From Tubiluchus corallicola (Eukaryota; Priapulida; Priapulimorpha; Priapulimorphida; Tubiluchidae), in assembly GCA_030141605.1 (NCBI GenBank), contig JAQGDQ010000719.1:1-44157 (forward strand): DNA of 44,157 nt. The letters run 5' to 3'. Below are positions 19,865 to 34,512 of this stretch, piece by piece. The translations under genes and the position numbers were made by a program. Numbering within the stretch: the stretch's first letter is position 1; every line of letters starts with the position of its first letter. The notes under the pieces were generated by a model, which worked only from the letters and a program-made list of their open reading frames with translations, did not search any database and was not told the DNA's origin.

Positions 19865-22800
19865 GTGAGTGTACGTATTACAGCTGTGCAAATTTTAGAT
19901 AGGCAAAAAAATATCGCATTGGGCAAATTTCTATCATTTCTATATTTTTATGTATAAATTGTCAATGAAAGAATAACTGCCGTTTTCAAGTGTTAGAACA
20001 GGAATTCAATAGCACACAAATTAGTATCAGAAAATTACTCATCCCGCCATAACCTAATACATGTAGACTGAATGTGTGATAATTTGTGTAGTTTTGTGTG
20101 TATATGTGTTTTTTGAAAGTTTTATATTCAAATAATACATTTCATGCCATAATCTTGTAGAATAAAACTAAACTACTTTGCTCCATAAAGCCCTAAATGA
20201 CAAAAAATCTAAAACCCTTCGAAAAAAGACCTAATTCAACGTATCATTTCTCAGAGTATCTTTCCTTAGATCTAAAAGCAATTTTTCAGTGATACAATAA
20301 TGCATTAGCGACATTTGATCTATTAATTATCAGTACAGAATTATGTGTATTTGACTAAGCAAAACGAAATGGAACAGAAGGAAATTGAACAGAACGGCAC
20401 GAAAACTGGCTTATCGCTTAATTGGCATCTGTCTGCGTCCTATTTTTGAGCTATAATTATTTAATGTATGGCGTATAAGGTATACAAACTATAACTTTCT
20501 TTCGTATAAATATGATGTCACAGACTTCTGAACCATATTGTGATAAGTCACTCATTATTATATACATTTCTGTGACTTTTTTAATTAAATGTTCATATTC
20601 GCATTTAACAATCTTCAGTAATTATGAACGAAGAAATGATAATAAACTGTTGCCAATCAATTTACAGCTACAGCAGTTCAATAAAAACATTTTTCGAGTC
20701 AGTTTTAGTTTGCTTTGTGAGCACACACACGCGCGCGCTTTCACGCACACGCTTACTCATCCTCCATGCACGGACGTATGTCATCAACCCAATATCAGTA
20801 TGCAAATACGTGATATCGATTCAACATTTTGGAGAGAACCATTCTATTATATTGATTCTCTTTCATGCACACTCGCATAATCATAATGAAAAACTCCCTC
20901 AGAATGCAATAGCCATTGTATTTGAAAAGCTACGTAATTATTTTGAAGACCTTTTCAAAAACAAATTAGGCTATGCTGAAGTCTAATGCTTGGTTCTCCA
21001 TCTGATTTTGCAGTTTAATTAAACAATGTCAAATTGTTTAAATGAAGATCCAAACGATTAAAATATTTTAAATTTGTTGTACAATCCTTCCACATTTTGA
21101 ATGCAAATTTTTCCCGTAAAATAGACCTAATTGCACTATGGGAATATTGAAAAATTGCATCAATAAGTTCATACTTTACCGAAGCATTAGTAGTTTAGCA
21201 AATTTTTTACATACTTAGAATATTGAAGTTTATAGTATTTAAAATAACCAATTTAAATTTTCGAAGACCGCAAAAGATAACTATTGCTTTCAATCCAAAG
21301 TTAATGTAGAGTAAGCATTATTTTTACGATTAAAAAATTTAAAACGAGTCAGTTTGTTTAACTTATAATAGTTTCACTTATTATATGCGTATAATAATAA
21401 TTCATAACTGGTTTTCATGAAACTGTGTTCGTGAATTCAGTACACTAATCAACTGCCATTATAATTAATTACTTTTATAAAGCTGTATCAGGTGCGCCTT
21501 GTGCGTGGAGAATTCAACCAACATACACCAGGTGTACTTTGCACCCAACAATCCAATAATAAGCCTTATATAATGCCAGCAGTAATTATTATAACCTATG
21601 GGAGGTATTACTAGTTGCATAGAGAACAAAATTACATTCTGCAAAGGCAGCTGTACTATGCAGCGTTATTGACAGCTGATAATTAAATAGGTTTTGTATT
21701 CCTTTTACTATTGTGTGTTTACTGTATTCCCTAATTGAATTTATACTTCGTTAAGTGCATGTAGATCTAAAATATTTAAAACAGATTTTAAGATAGAAAA
21801 TCCCTTTTTATGCTTTAGCACAATCAGTGCTACATGATATTTTTTATCATGTAACAGCCATGATTAAAAAATATTGGACAGTTAGGGGATATGCAAACGT
21901 TTAGAATACAATTTAAAATTAGTAACTAATTAAGCAAGTTTTTCAGGGAAGCATTAGCCAACGATTTAAATTTTAGTTATAATGCGGCTTCATTATAGTC
22001 GGTTCAATTTAAGAAGATTTTTTTTATTCTGCACTTGCGGCGTGCATTTTTGTGGAAAGTACAAGTTGTTTCGGTGCTAAACAAGTTGCATGTATTATAG
22101 TTGAACATGTAAAAATTATTTCATCGAAATTTCATCAACTTAAAATCGCGCGTGTTGATGAATAAACTAGCACTCGTTTGCTACTAAATTTTTAGGGTAA
22201 AATATATATCTCCAAAATAATATCACGTACGACCAGTCAAATGGAAAAAGGTATCGCCTGTTTCTTTTACCATTGAGGAACTCCTTTAATTCAGCAAATT
22301 ATTGTCCTTTTTCCCGCTATCGCAACAGGCAATGCAGAAGATTCACGGCATGTATATCGTTGGGTCCATGATATCATAGAAAGAGAGCCCAGGTGTTCTT
22401 TAACTTAAGGACTGTGGGGTGAAACAAAACTAGAAGTTAGATGTACGAGTTTTGTATATTTAAATTTTACTACAAACTCTTTATTTATTTCGCTTAGTTT
22501 ATTGAAATCGTTAAAATATGCAATTAAAATTAAAGAAGAAAACAATAAAAACAAATATGTAGGGAGCGTAAAGAGTCTTAACTATACTTACCTAAGCATA
22601 CCATACGCTGCCTTCATTTTATTTTATCAATTTTTTAATCTTATTATATTAATTTTGTCAAATACAATTTAAATTTTAATCTGGTTTTGAAAAGTTTTGC
22701 AAACCTGCTATGGCTAGGTATGTATCGTTTACCGAGTTGTACTAACCAGAACAAGTACGGTTACAAAAGACTTAAAGCCTTAATTCTTATTCGAAAAATA

Positions 22801-23771
22801 CAATTTTCGCAAATTATTACTTTTTTCTTCAGTGTTTTGTAAAAATGTTCTTTGTGCCACTTCTCGCTAAGAAAATTGCGCTACGTGAAATTTAGAATCA
22901 ATGCGCGCATATATAGGAAAATTGATATTAGCTCTCATCGTACACTCTCCACTTGAATATTACGACTATTAAATATTAACATCATCGTGTTCACATCTTT
23001 GTTCATTTTGCCATATAAGTGGACTTATTACGCTCCAGCGTTTCTCTTACTTAATAATTCATAGCTGTAGCCATCGCCAGCCGCTTGCACGGTTAAACAA
23101 ATTCTGGAAAAAAACAGGGCCGAAAAAGATGAACATTCTTATTTGGGCTTTTATTGTCAATTGAGATGTAGCAGAAATCAAACCACACAAAGGTCTAATA
23201 GTATTGAAGATACCTTTATAGGAAAGCATTATTTTTTTATCTCTGTGAAAATCAGACGTTTCTGTTATATTCATAAATCATTTTACGCTTACTGGTTACG
23301 AATAATGAAGAGCCAATACGTGTAAGGAAAGGTTTGTTATTTAAAATCACTGATCAAATCATCTTTAACACTGGCTTTGAATCACTGCAGACTACAGCCT
23401 ATGATTATGTACATACATATCTTTTGCTGTAGGAAAAAAAACGTCTTACTTTGCTTCGTAAAACTAAGTTTCCAACAGTTAACATGAATGATTATAATAT
23501 ATTGCGCCTGATGGTCATTATTTGAGTTCTACAATGCGTCAAGCTGTACAATATTTAAATACGATTGTCCAAATGCATTTCTCCAATAATTACTTCGTAG
23601 GTTTGCCATAAATCTGTTGATATATGGTAACAATAAATTGAGTTTTTCTGTAGGCGGCGAAAATGGCTGCAAGTGTTTATGGCTCACCAGAAATGGCGTG
23701 CACGAGGGAAAAACCATAAATACAGTTTATGCTGTTTTCTCGCTTATAATCAAAATGCTTTCAGCGTAAAA
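19865..23771. other. Intron 2, first 3.9 kb: no distinct element
   Basis: AT-rich sequence with a short alternating CA/CG stretch at 20722-20757 that could adopt Z-DNA. Two overlapping frames of about 120 codons (20512-20880, 20624-20986) run through it in different phases and resemble nothing. Confidence 0.5.
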
Positions 23772-23962
23772 AATCGGGGAGTATACCTCGAACTTCAGAT
23801 TTAAGCCTTAATAGTTAAACTATAGACAACTGTGCAGATTCTTTCTTTTGTGAGTGATACTGTACAATCGGGGAGTATACCTCGAACTTCAGATTTAAGC
23901 CTTAATAGTTAAACTATAGACAACTGTGCAGATTCTTTCTTTTGTGAGTGATACTGTACAAT
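23772..23962 (+). repeat. Exact 94-bp tandem duplication
   Basis: The unit starting AATCGGGGAGTATACC at 23772 is repeated at 23866 without a mismatch that I can see, plus three further bases of a third unit. The identity implies a recent duplication or a recent assembly duplication. Confidence 0.95.
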
Positions 23963-24574
23963 AAGTGCAGGGTTGTAGCAACTGGAGTAGTAGATCATGA
24001 TGGAGTGCAATCAGTCGATAAAAGATTATACTTTTTTACTGTAGATACGCTGACTATAAGGTTTTATGCAGTTTAGACCCTACCATTTGTCTTTAAAAAA
24101 TAAACTTATTTAAATGGCGATACAGTAACAATGAGGTTACAACAAATGCTATGATAATTCCCGCTGTACCGACCAGTCAATAAAATAATCTGTTCAGCTC
24201 TGGAAGGTCATTTGAGCATCAGCCTTCCGGGTAATATTAGCAATTCTCTTTCACATGAAATTCAAACAGTAGATCTAGATATCTTTTAGTGTGTCTGGTT
24301 TACTTGAAAATTTCTGGTCTACAGATATTGACCACCAAAATTCTGTGAACACTGATTTGATTATGTTAATGTCCACTCCAATTCTATATGTCTTTATAAT
24401 AATTGTTTACACTGTTAGTATAAGACTAATAGGTTTTCTGCGATTTTAGGTCATTTTAGACTTCTCCTTAATTATTTTTTTCTTTTGCGGCAAAGGTTTT
24501 TTACTTTCAACGTTATTAAGATTGTGCGTACAGCAGAATCTTATTGGAAATCAATCGTTGATTATTTTTCAATG
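23963..24574. other. Intron 2 spacer
   Basis: No repeat, exon or RNA signal recognised. Confidence 0.45.
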
Positions 24575-25240
24575 CTACGATGGTGAGTAACTCCGAAACG
24601 ATGGTACCTAGAGTCACCAAACTTGGTTGGTAGACACGTGAGGGTGGGGAACAGGCAGTGCTGTGGTGAGCGGTGACCTCAGGTCAAAGGGTCAAAGACA
24701 CTGGACATCGGTCAGTTTTTCCTTTGTCGCTCAACTCCTCCTAGGGCTTTGAGTTAAATTTAATTTTTTTCACAGGTATTTAGGTCCTGTGAGCTAGATG
24801 TGCGTTAACTATTTTTTAGGAATTCGAGTCTAGGAGAGTTCCGAGTTAGGAAGGAACCAAAATGTGAAAATTAGGGCAAACGACTTTGTCGCTCAACTTC
24901 TCTTACAGTATTGGACTAGGAGTCAAGGTTTATCTATGTGTGGGTAGGCGGGTGGGTGTAGATGTGCGTTAAGTATTTTTCGAAAAGTGGGCGTGCTCTG
25001 GTCACGTGACATGAGCGAAAGTAAAATCACAAAACTTGCAGGGTGAGGACCTAACATAGGTAGAAACAAAAGGGCATAGGAACTGTGACCTCTGGGTCAA
25101 AGGTCACAGCAGCAGACTAGAAACCTATGTTATTGCATATATGGCTAGGCGCTCGAGCATAGATGTGTACTAAGAATGTTTCGAAAAGTGGGCGTGGCCA
25201 GGTCACATGACATAGACGAAAGTGTTAAAATAGGCTTGCA
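24575..25240 (+). repeat. Diverged tandem/interspersed repeat with nuclear-receptor half sites
   Basis: GC-richer than the surrounding intron, with internal units repeated at roughly 160-200 bp. TTTGTCGCTCAACT occurs near 24724 and 24885. AGATGTGCGTTAA occurs near 24797 and 24960 and in altered form near 25162. TTCGAAAAGTGGGCGTG occurs near 24979 and 25178. It looks like an old interspersed element of a family I cannot name. It contains AGGTCA-type half sites at 24681-24694 and 25094-25106. Confidence 0.7.
25094..25106 (+). promoter_or_regulatory. DR1 nuclear-receptor-like site
   Basis: GGGTCA-A-AGGTCA is a direct repeat of hexamers spaced by one base, the classic HNF4/RXR/COUP-TF type. A related AGGTCA-AA-GGGTCA lies at 24681-24694 in another unit of the same repeat. 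Binding is inferred from motif only. Confidence 0.35.
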
Positions 25241-28212
25241 ATAAAATGGATTTCCTAGATAAGCAGAATTCAACAGTAGCAAAATTATGATCTTGAGTCA
25301 AAGATCAAGTCAGCAAAGATTTTTCTCAGTCAGCATTGGCAGTTTTGGTCATAATGCAGAATCTTAATGCAGACTTTGTCATAAACACGGTCTAGTTTTA
25401 CGTTCACTTTACTTTTAGTTCTACTTTAAGCGTTCTATTTTCAAGATTATTCGGTTGGTAGTCTGAGGATATGATCAAAATAGTCGCATTAGTTTTATCG
25501 CTTTTTTTGTTTAAGGGCTCTATCACATACAAGTAGGGTTTTCTCTTTATCAAATTTATAGTAGTTGAAGAAATTGCAGAAGATTTGGCATTCTGTTACA
25601 AAAAAGGAAGTATTCAACAGTGACTACAGTGACGACTACTATATAATGGTGACAGGTCGCAAGTACTGCTAGGTTTACAATTAGAAAAAGCAGAAATATA
25701 TCACATTTGAACACTATAAAATTTGTGAGCAGAACATTCTTAATTTTAATTCCAATTTAAATTACAGCCACAGTTTCTGCAATATGTCAAATAATTATAG
25801 TAAATAAATTTGTGTTTCAGTGCAATGTATTTGAAGCACTTGTAGTGACATTATCGACATCCACAGTCATGGTGGCCTGTTGTCCATCACTTCAACCGTT
25901 CAATGAATTGGTTGGTTGCTTTAACTGAGAGAGTGAGTAGGCTAAGCCGAGTCTTGCAGACGTGTTGAGAAATCGTTACACAAACTCCCGGGAGCTTTTT
26001 ACCGAGAGTCGATTAATTTTGTCCTCGGCTGCTATTATTATCAACCTACTGCCATTGCTGGCAGTGGCGCTCTTGAACTTTGAGTATCGGCGTGCACAAG
26101 TAGCCAGAGTTTCAAGTGGTAACAGTTGCAGTTGGCAAAAAACTTGATACATAACTTGATAACACTTTGGCCTACGTTAGAAGACGGAAAGCTGGAGAGC
26201 ATTCAGTAGAGGTGCAGATCTATACCATCACATGGGCAAAAATTTATTTTGACAGACCTTTATTACTTGCTTGGCAACACAGACGTAATAGAATTGAGCA
26301 ATATGACCGTCAGCCTACTTCTGATCGAAATTGCAGTGGGTTTCAATTTAATCTCTGTGCCATGTTTAGTGATTATCGCTTAATCAATTATGATTTAACA
26401 TTTTTGGATCTTATCCATTGATGTTTTGATGGTGTGGTAGGATACAGTGGTAGTACACATTGTTGATACCATGCAGCCTAGAATGTACGGTGGTACAGTA
26501 CTACTGCAATACCAAAGATATGTTGTTACCACAATACGTTCTAAATTTCTTAAATTCAACTTTACAACTGGTAAAATTAGTGTAGACAATAGGAAAGTGC
26601 AAGTGCTCGTTTTTCAAATTGCTTTTTTTGTTTATGTGAACCTGAAGCAGCCCTGAAAAAGATGGTGTTCAATAGACAAATCCCTGAAAATGTCAAAGGA
26701 CTCCATGTTCACATAATCTCCACCTCACAGGCCTAGCAAGCTAACAGAGACACAGACACAACATGAAGCGGTTTTAACCGCATCAGCGCACTATTGACTG
26801 TAAATTAAGGCGAGCCATCACAGAAAAAATTCTCTTCTGTAGTGAATAGCTAAATAATTAAAATCGATAGGAACCGACTGACAGTAACTACAGTATTTCT
26901 GATGATTTTAGATAATACGAAATTTTTTTCTTGTTCAATAGTTTGTACATGAACAACGGACTATGACAGTGCTATGTAGCTACGTAATTTTCGGTTTCAA
27001 TGCTTTGCCATTTTTGGTTTACCATAATTATATCGATGCACAGAGGTTTCTAGTAGGATATTGTTAGTGCATGTTAATGACCTTTTATACTTCGTAAAAG
27101 GAAAAAACCAGATATAAAATAGAAAGTGTCAAGGATGGAGTAAAAAGAAGTTCGAATAAGAGGTTCCCGCGACCCCGCGAGCACTGGTCTCAGGTTCAAC
27201 AGCAGTGCAATTTGAAGTTTCTCTTAATATCGCAAGTTGTAGATGTTTTTGTGCAGTTCTGACTGTTTTAAAGGTTTTTAATTTATTAATGGTCTATGTT
27301 ATAGTGACTTGTAGAAAATATCAAGCGCCGACAAGTCATTGTTAAGCTTCGCAAAATTCGCAATTTTATGGTTTGCTTAAATAAAGGCGCAAATGGCCTA
27401 TGGCATCACACACTATACGCACCGTTGTGACAGGTAGCAGAAAGTGCAAACCGCCTTATTCAGAGCACACGCGGTTTCAGCGGGATTCACGCTTAATGCA
27501 TGAAGCTGCACTTTACGACCAGCGGTAGAGAGCGATGAGTCATCATCCCAGCTCTACTGCAATATAGCAGCTAAACCAAACGTAGACTCTAATGAACTAT
27601 ATTCTGTGCTGCAGTCTGCCAGGTCGATACGTTCATAACGTGGTGGTAGCAGAACTGCCTGAACCGTTAGAGAAAATGTAGCCTGGTTTATTAACTACAC
27701 TAAATTACCCGTTTAAATCTAGCATGTGATGAAAGCCGTATCCCCTTGGCGTCCTTCCTGGCTTTCACCGTGCTGAAAGCTTTCTCACACGTTGATGCTT
27801 CTGCTGTTGGTAAAGTTTCTTGACGTTATTAGCTTGCTCGCGAGATTGAGCGTGTCAATGCTTGTCTTTGTGTTATTGTAGGTGAACAGGTAGGCTTACC
27901 GGTGACTATATCGTGTTGAGAAAGAAGGCGGGTAAATAAGAGAATTGAAAATGTATATAGCTCGATCAGGAAGAATCAGCATTTCTTTCTGTCAACCTTT
28001 AACCAAAGAATTATTGAGAAAGTTGCTGTCGTTACACCGAATATGATGAAACAATCCTACTCATCAAAACTTTGCTAAATTGCTATGCATGCGTAGGTAC
28101 CAGATAGTAGTAAGAGAAATAATATTATCATTATAAATCATTTTATGGTATGTCTTGCTTTTGATTCGCGTAGATATAATATCTTTTGAACAGTCCAGAA
28201 CGAGGTTCCAAT
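25241..28212. other. Intron 2 spacer
   Basis: Mixed AT-rich sequence. 27390-27900 is somewhat GC-richer. Short frames at 25962-26656 look random. Nothing supportable. Confidence 0.45.
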
Positions 28213-28310
28213 GATAAATTGCATCATCGTCAATATCAACATCACCATCGTCATCATCATCATCATCATGATCAACAGCAGCAGTAGCATCATCATCATC
28301 GTCGTCGCGA
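28213..28310. repeat. Impure (ATC)n microsatellite
   Basis: ATC/GTC/ACC triplets predominate. On the minus strand they give an artefactual Asp-rich frame. Confidence 0.9.
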
Positions 28311-28381
28311 GGCATTCACTTGGGATCTATAATCAGGAAATACACTGGAGAAATTAGTCGATGTATTAATGGAAGGAAACC

Positions 28382-28383
<2 letters not shown>

Positions 28384-28420
<37 letters not shown>
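28384..28420. repeat. (AT)n microsatellite
   Basis: Pure alternating AT tract. Confidence 0.95.
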
Positions 28421-28422
<2 letters not shown>

Positions 28423-28789
28423 TTTATTTAACTAGAAGATGGTCTTGTTAACGTGACATCACGAGCAAAAGATTTTCCACAGATTTTCCTTGAGAAACTG
28501 CAGAAAATTACCCATGTTAGGAAACTGTCTTTAGTTTTTCTTTATTTTTGTTTGTTATATTCTCTAGTGCAAAACATCCGTATTGGGAAATTGTCTCGCC
28601 ACATTGCCGACATAGCAAAATTATCTCGCTAAAGATTACCCGCATTGAGAAACCGTCTCTGATCCACCCTTTTTTTAAAATTAAAATTGTTGCTACTTAT
28701 TATAAGGTAGATTTCTTTTTAACATGCTTTAGGAACTACCTGGCGTATCAATGTCTCTAAAGGGCGCAATGTTTATAAAAAGTAAAAAA

Positions 28790-29101
28790 AAATGTACAAG
28801 TCTTTTGAAACAAGGCCCATGGTCATTCGGGGAAAGGAGCTACAGTGAAAAGGTGTTAAAATACAAATACAGGGCCAAAATATTCGAATTCTTGTAACTA
28901 ATTGGCGATTTATAGGAGGCATTGATTAACCTTCTTTTTGAAGGAGGTGCGGTTGTAGTTAATAAAAAGAACATTTTCTGGTAAGGATTTGCAAAGATGA
29001 GATGCCCGAGGGAAAAGCGAATTTTCTAAACAGCTAAATGCCATGAAAGTTGAGCTTAGTAAAAAAAACTTTAAGAGAATTCTTGTATATTCTGACTCCA
29101 A
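28790..29101 (-). mobile_element. LINE 3'-end fragment
   Basis: On the minus strand a frame reads SLFPRASHLCKSLPENVLF and then SFKKKVNQCLL. This matches the C-terminus shared by APE-type LINE polymerases (a 'fFPRtI.dWNsLP..v' block followed by 'FKkrl..yL'), with Trp replaced in the WNSLP position. A UTR-like stretch follows to about 28790. It is a different, shorter copy from the 12.7-15 kb element. The class cannot be set from so little. Confidence 0.6.
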
Positions 29102-30489
29102 ACGAATTAAAACAATTTTGGTATCTTTAAATAGAACAATTAACTAAGCTGAAAGATAGTGGCATAGTTTTTTATGAAATCTGAAAAAATATCTTTCAAA
29201 TAAATGTATTAGGTGGCGCAAAAAACGTGCTGAAGTTTTGATTATGATACTATACGAAGAAAATTGTGGGTAGCTTGAAAACTAATGCTGATGTTGCACA
29301 CGCTTTTGTATAAACACCAAAAATTTTAGTTCATTTCATTATATCATCCAGAGATACAAGAGTTCTAAATCAAAAAGTAAATACCGGAAAAAAATTTGTA
29401 CGCTGCTATTGTTAAAATTTGCAGGAATTCTATGTGTCCACCGTTTTCACAATAGGCGTTTCTTTCAATATAGCCGGTATAGTTTCTCGCTTCTTTCCTT
29501 TGCAACAAACGGCTCTGTATGCCCAGTATACATTTGCTCTTTAAGAGAATACCTGATGTCGTAGTTTAGCGGATTAAGTCCCATTTTTTCTTGACAACAA
29601 ATCTTTTTCGGTGCTTTATCTTTTGTGATGAAAACTAAAATTGTGAACGTGTAACTTTCACAGCCAAGAGTTATTGTATTTTAATAACATTCTCTTAAAT
29701 TTCAATTTTGTAAGACATTTGCCTCCAATATTATTACAGTCTACAGCTTCCTGTTTTGCTGTAGCAACATACGAAGGAGCTTGCCTCTAAGAAACTATAC
29801 TGTCTGTAAATCAAAAAGTGGAAGCTTGTTGACGAAATGGAAAATCAATCTTTCTGATTCTTGACCTTGAGCAATCCAGATGAAGAAAGCGATCAATAAA
29901 ACATCTGAAAGATAAATAAAATTCTGCTCAAATAATATCTGCTTGAAACTTTGGCATAGTAGCTTAATGAACTGCTCTGTCCTTTATTCTGCCTATTACT
30001 AACAAGCCAGTACAATAGTAGCAGCGTATCCGTTTTTCGCTTCGGAGGTCGTACTTTTAATCCATACCATATACTGCAGCCCATACCAAATATTTTTAAA
30101 TTGGTGCTCTAGTACTTTCTGAAGACACACGGAATTTCGGGTTAAATGTTCGGTTTTTTGGTGACATAGATAACTAGTAACATAGTATTAATAAATGTCT
30201 AATCGAGGAGTTCAGTTTACACAGTCTGTTAAAACATTCTTGTTGGAACTACCATGCAAGTTTAGTTCTGTAAATTTCACTGTGGGTGCTTTTACCTTTT
30301 TGGCGAACTTGGGAATTTTTTGCTATTCAAAGGGTTTCTTTCCAAGGCTGGAAAGATCGTGGATTGATGCAAGAACTAAGACTCACTAACAGTGCCGACT
30401 AATTCCTTTATCTGTTTAGGTAGGTGACCTTTCCGCCTCTTGTCCTGTTCATCATTTGTTTTACTCATTTTGTTCTACCTTATATGTGT
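29102..30489. other. Intron 2 spacer
   Basis: No recognisable exon, repeat or RNA gene. Confidence 0.45.
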
Positions 30490-30503
30490 GTTTCTATGGC
30501 AAC
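30490..30503. promoter_or_regulatory. RFX X-box-like site GTTTCTATGGCAAC
   Basis: One base off the palindrome form GTTNCC-NN-GGNAAC. It is followed 20 bp later, start to start, by a perfect match, so both would lie on one face of the helix. Confidence 0.4.
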
Positions 30504-30509
30504 GAAATA

Positions 30510-30523
30510 GTTTCCCTGGTAAC
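30510..30523. promoter_or_regulatory. RFX X-box-like site GTTTCCCTGGTAAC
   Basis: Exact match to GTTNCC-NN-GGNAAC. It pairs with 30490-30503 at two-helical-turn spacing. Motif evidence only. Confidence 0.45.
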
Positions 30524-32875
<2,352 letters not shown>

Positions 32876-33265
32876 CAGAGTTGTAAAATCTGACTTTTAG
32901 GAACCAGTTCCAGTCCCTAGTTCTCTGGTAAGTTCCAGGATACCAGAATGCTAGTTCAATACCATGACAACAGGGAATTTTCCAAGTTACTAGTTCCACT
33001 GACATTCCACTGACATTTTTTTAGAAAAGTAACTAGTTCCTTTACACCAAAAGGAACTTGCTTCAATTCCCGCCAGGCTTTACACAGACTATTCCTAACA
33101 ACAGCAAATGGTTTTTCTCTGGCATGTAAACAAAAAGCAGCAAAACCAAAAATGTAAAAAATTACAAAAGTTAACTCAAAGCAAGGTCAAAATTGCAAAA
33201 AATGCAAAAGTTCTCTCTAAGTGAAACTCTCAATGGGAACTAATTTTAGTTCCAGGTGTTATGGG
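32876..33265 (+). mobile_element. Possible hAT-like transposon end
   Basis: CAGAGTTGTAAAA at 32876 is a plausible hAT terminus. It is followed by a dense cluster of AGTTCC/GGAACT and AACTAGTTCC motifs down to about 33255, of the kind found subterminally in hAT elements. I cannot find the matching right terminus or target duplication, so this may be a solo end or a decayed copy. It is distinct from the 5957-6968 element. Confidence 0.4.
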
Positions 33266-34432
33266 ACAAAAAGATCTAATCCAAATTCCTATTTTCGTTA
33301 TTATGAAAGGTATTCTAGCTTCAAATCAAATTTCCATTTTGATATGATGAATTTGTTCAAGTTGCACGTTCCTGCAAGTTAGCTCTATGATTAAGTTCAT
33401 TTATAGCGATGGGCTACATAGGCTGCCTACACGAAGTGCATTATTAGGCAAGATTTTTAACAATTTATCTGCTTAAAACATGCGTAGCCTACTAAAATAC
33501 CGATCCAAGTAAGCTTGATGTACAATGATGAATTATTAATGGCATTTCAACATTGAGTTTTTGCTTCCGAATCAACTTTCATGTATTTTAGTGGTTAGCC
33601 AGCTTATTCCCTCGCATAATCAGGCAAATAAGCCAGAGACTATATATATGGACTATTGATTTGCTTATATGCATGTTCTCTGCAACTACTTCAACCATGT
33701 CTAGAGGCGAATGATTGAGCGAAAACATGACAAATACATGCTTTATGTGCTCAATGAGATTTCCCGCCATTTGATTAATAATTTGCGTTTTTAATTATGG
33801 TCGGAACGATTTTCTGAATCTATGCTTGCTATTAATAATGCCCAGTCGCAGTAGCGGGATTAGCTAGCCTGTAAGTCTTTGTTTGCATAATTTTGCCTCC
33901 TTGAGCGATTTCTAAGTACGTCGATCAATACGTTTAATTCCCTATAAATCAGCATTTGAAATTCAATAATTGAGGTATAGTACTTACATCGAAAGAACAT
34001 ACTGTGGGAATTACAAAACACCCGGAGAACTCCTGTACATATGAATTTCTCACCAGTTATTTATATGGAGATGTATGTATAAAAAAGTTTACAATTTTAA
34101 ATTCAAATCATTCTAAACCAGTGACCACAAGTGAGACTATATACAACAGCGTAAGGGACACAATTTTCTGGTAAAGATGCACATAAGAGGCTCAAAGAAA
34201 AAACTAGATTTACAAACCGTCGTTATCCATCTAGGAATGAAAAATATTAGAAGCACTAGAAAAAACGACTTCTACGAACAATTTATCGGCGTTTAGCAAC
34301 CAATGAAGAAAGCGTCGTCCATTGAAGTGAAATAGCAATGAAAGAAGCTTAATGTGCATATAGCTGTAACCTATGAAGAGCAAGAGGGATGGTTTATCCG
34401 AAGTAAGACCCGACCAAATTGACAATGCTATA
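33266..34432. other. Intron 2 spacer
   Basis: Nothing recognised. Confidence 0.4.
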
Positions 34433-34512
34433 ATCGGTGTGGTAGAGTAGTCTAAGGGTTTATAGCGATTGAATTGTACTCGCAATCCCTGGTTCAAATC
34501 TGCTCTATCCCG
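34433..34512 (+). pseudogene. tRNA-Leu-like relic
   Basis: TGGTAGAGTAGTCTAAGGG (34440-34458) closely follows the A-box of tRNA-Leu, and GGTTCAAATC (34491-34500) is a B-box. A T-run at 34524-34530 could end Pol III transcription. The acceptor and T stems do not pair properly, so this is a degraded tRNA or a tRNA-derived SINE head, not a working tRNA. Confidence 0.55.

Noticed and set aside
20512-20986. Two overlapping frames of about 120 codons as a possible extra CELF exon or a gene
   Set aside because: Different phases, no family resemblance, no splice context. CELF exons 2 and 3 join cleanly in phase without it.
28064-28315. Asp-rich acidic protein
   Set aside because: Translation of the impure ATC repeat; no upstream or downstream coding signal.
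34433-34512. Functional tRNA-Leu gene
   Set aside because: A and B boxes are good, but the acceptor and T stems do not pair.
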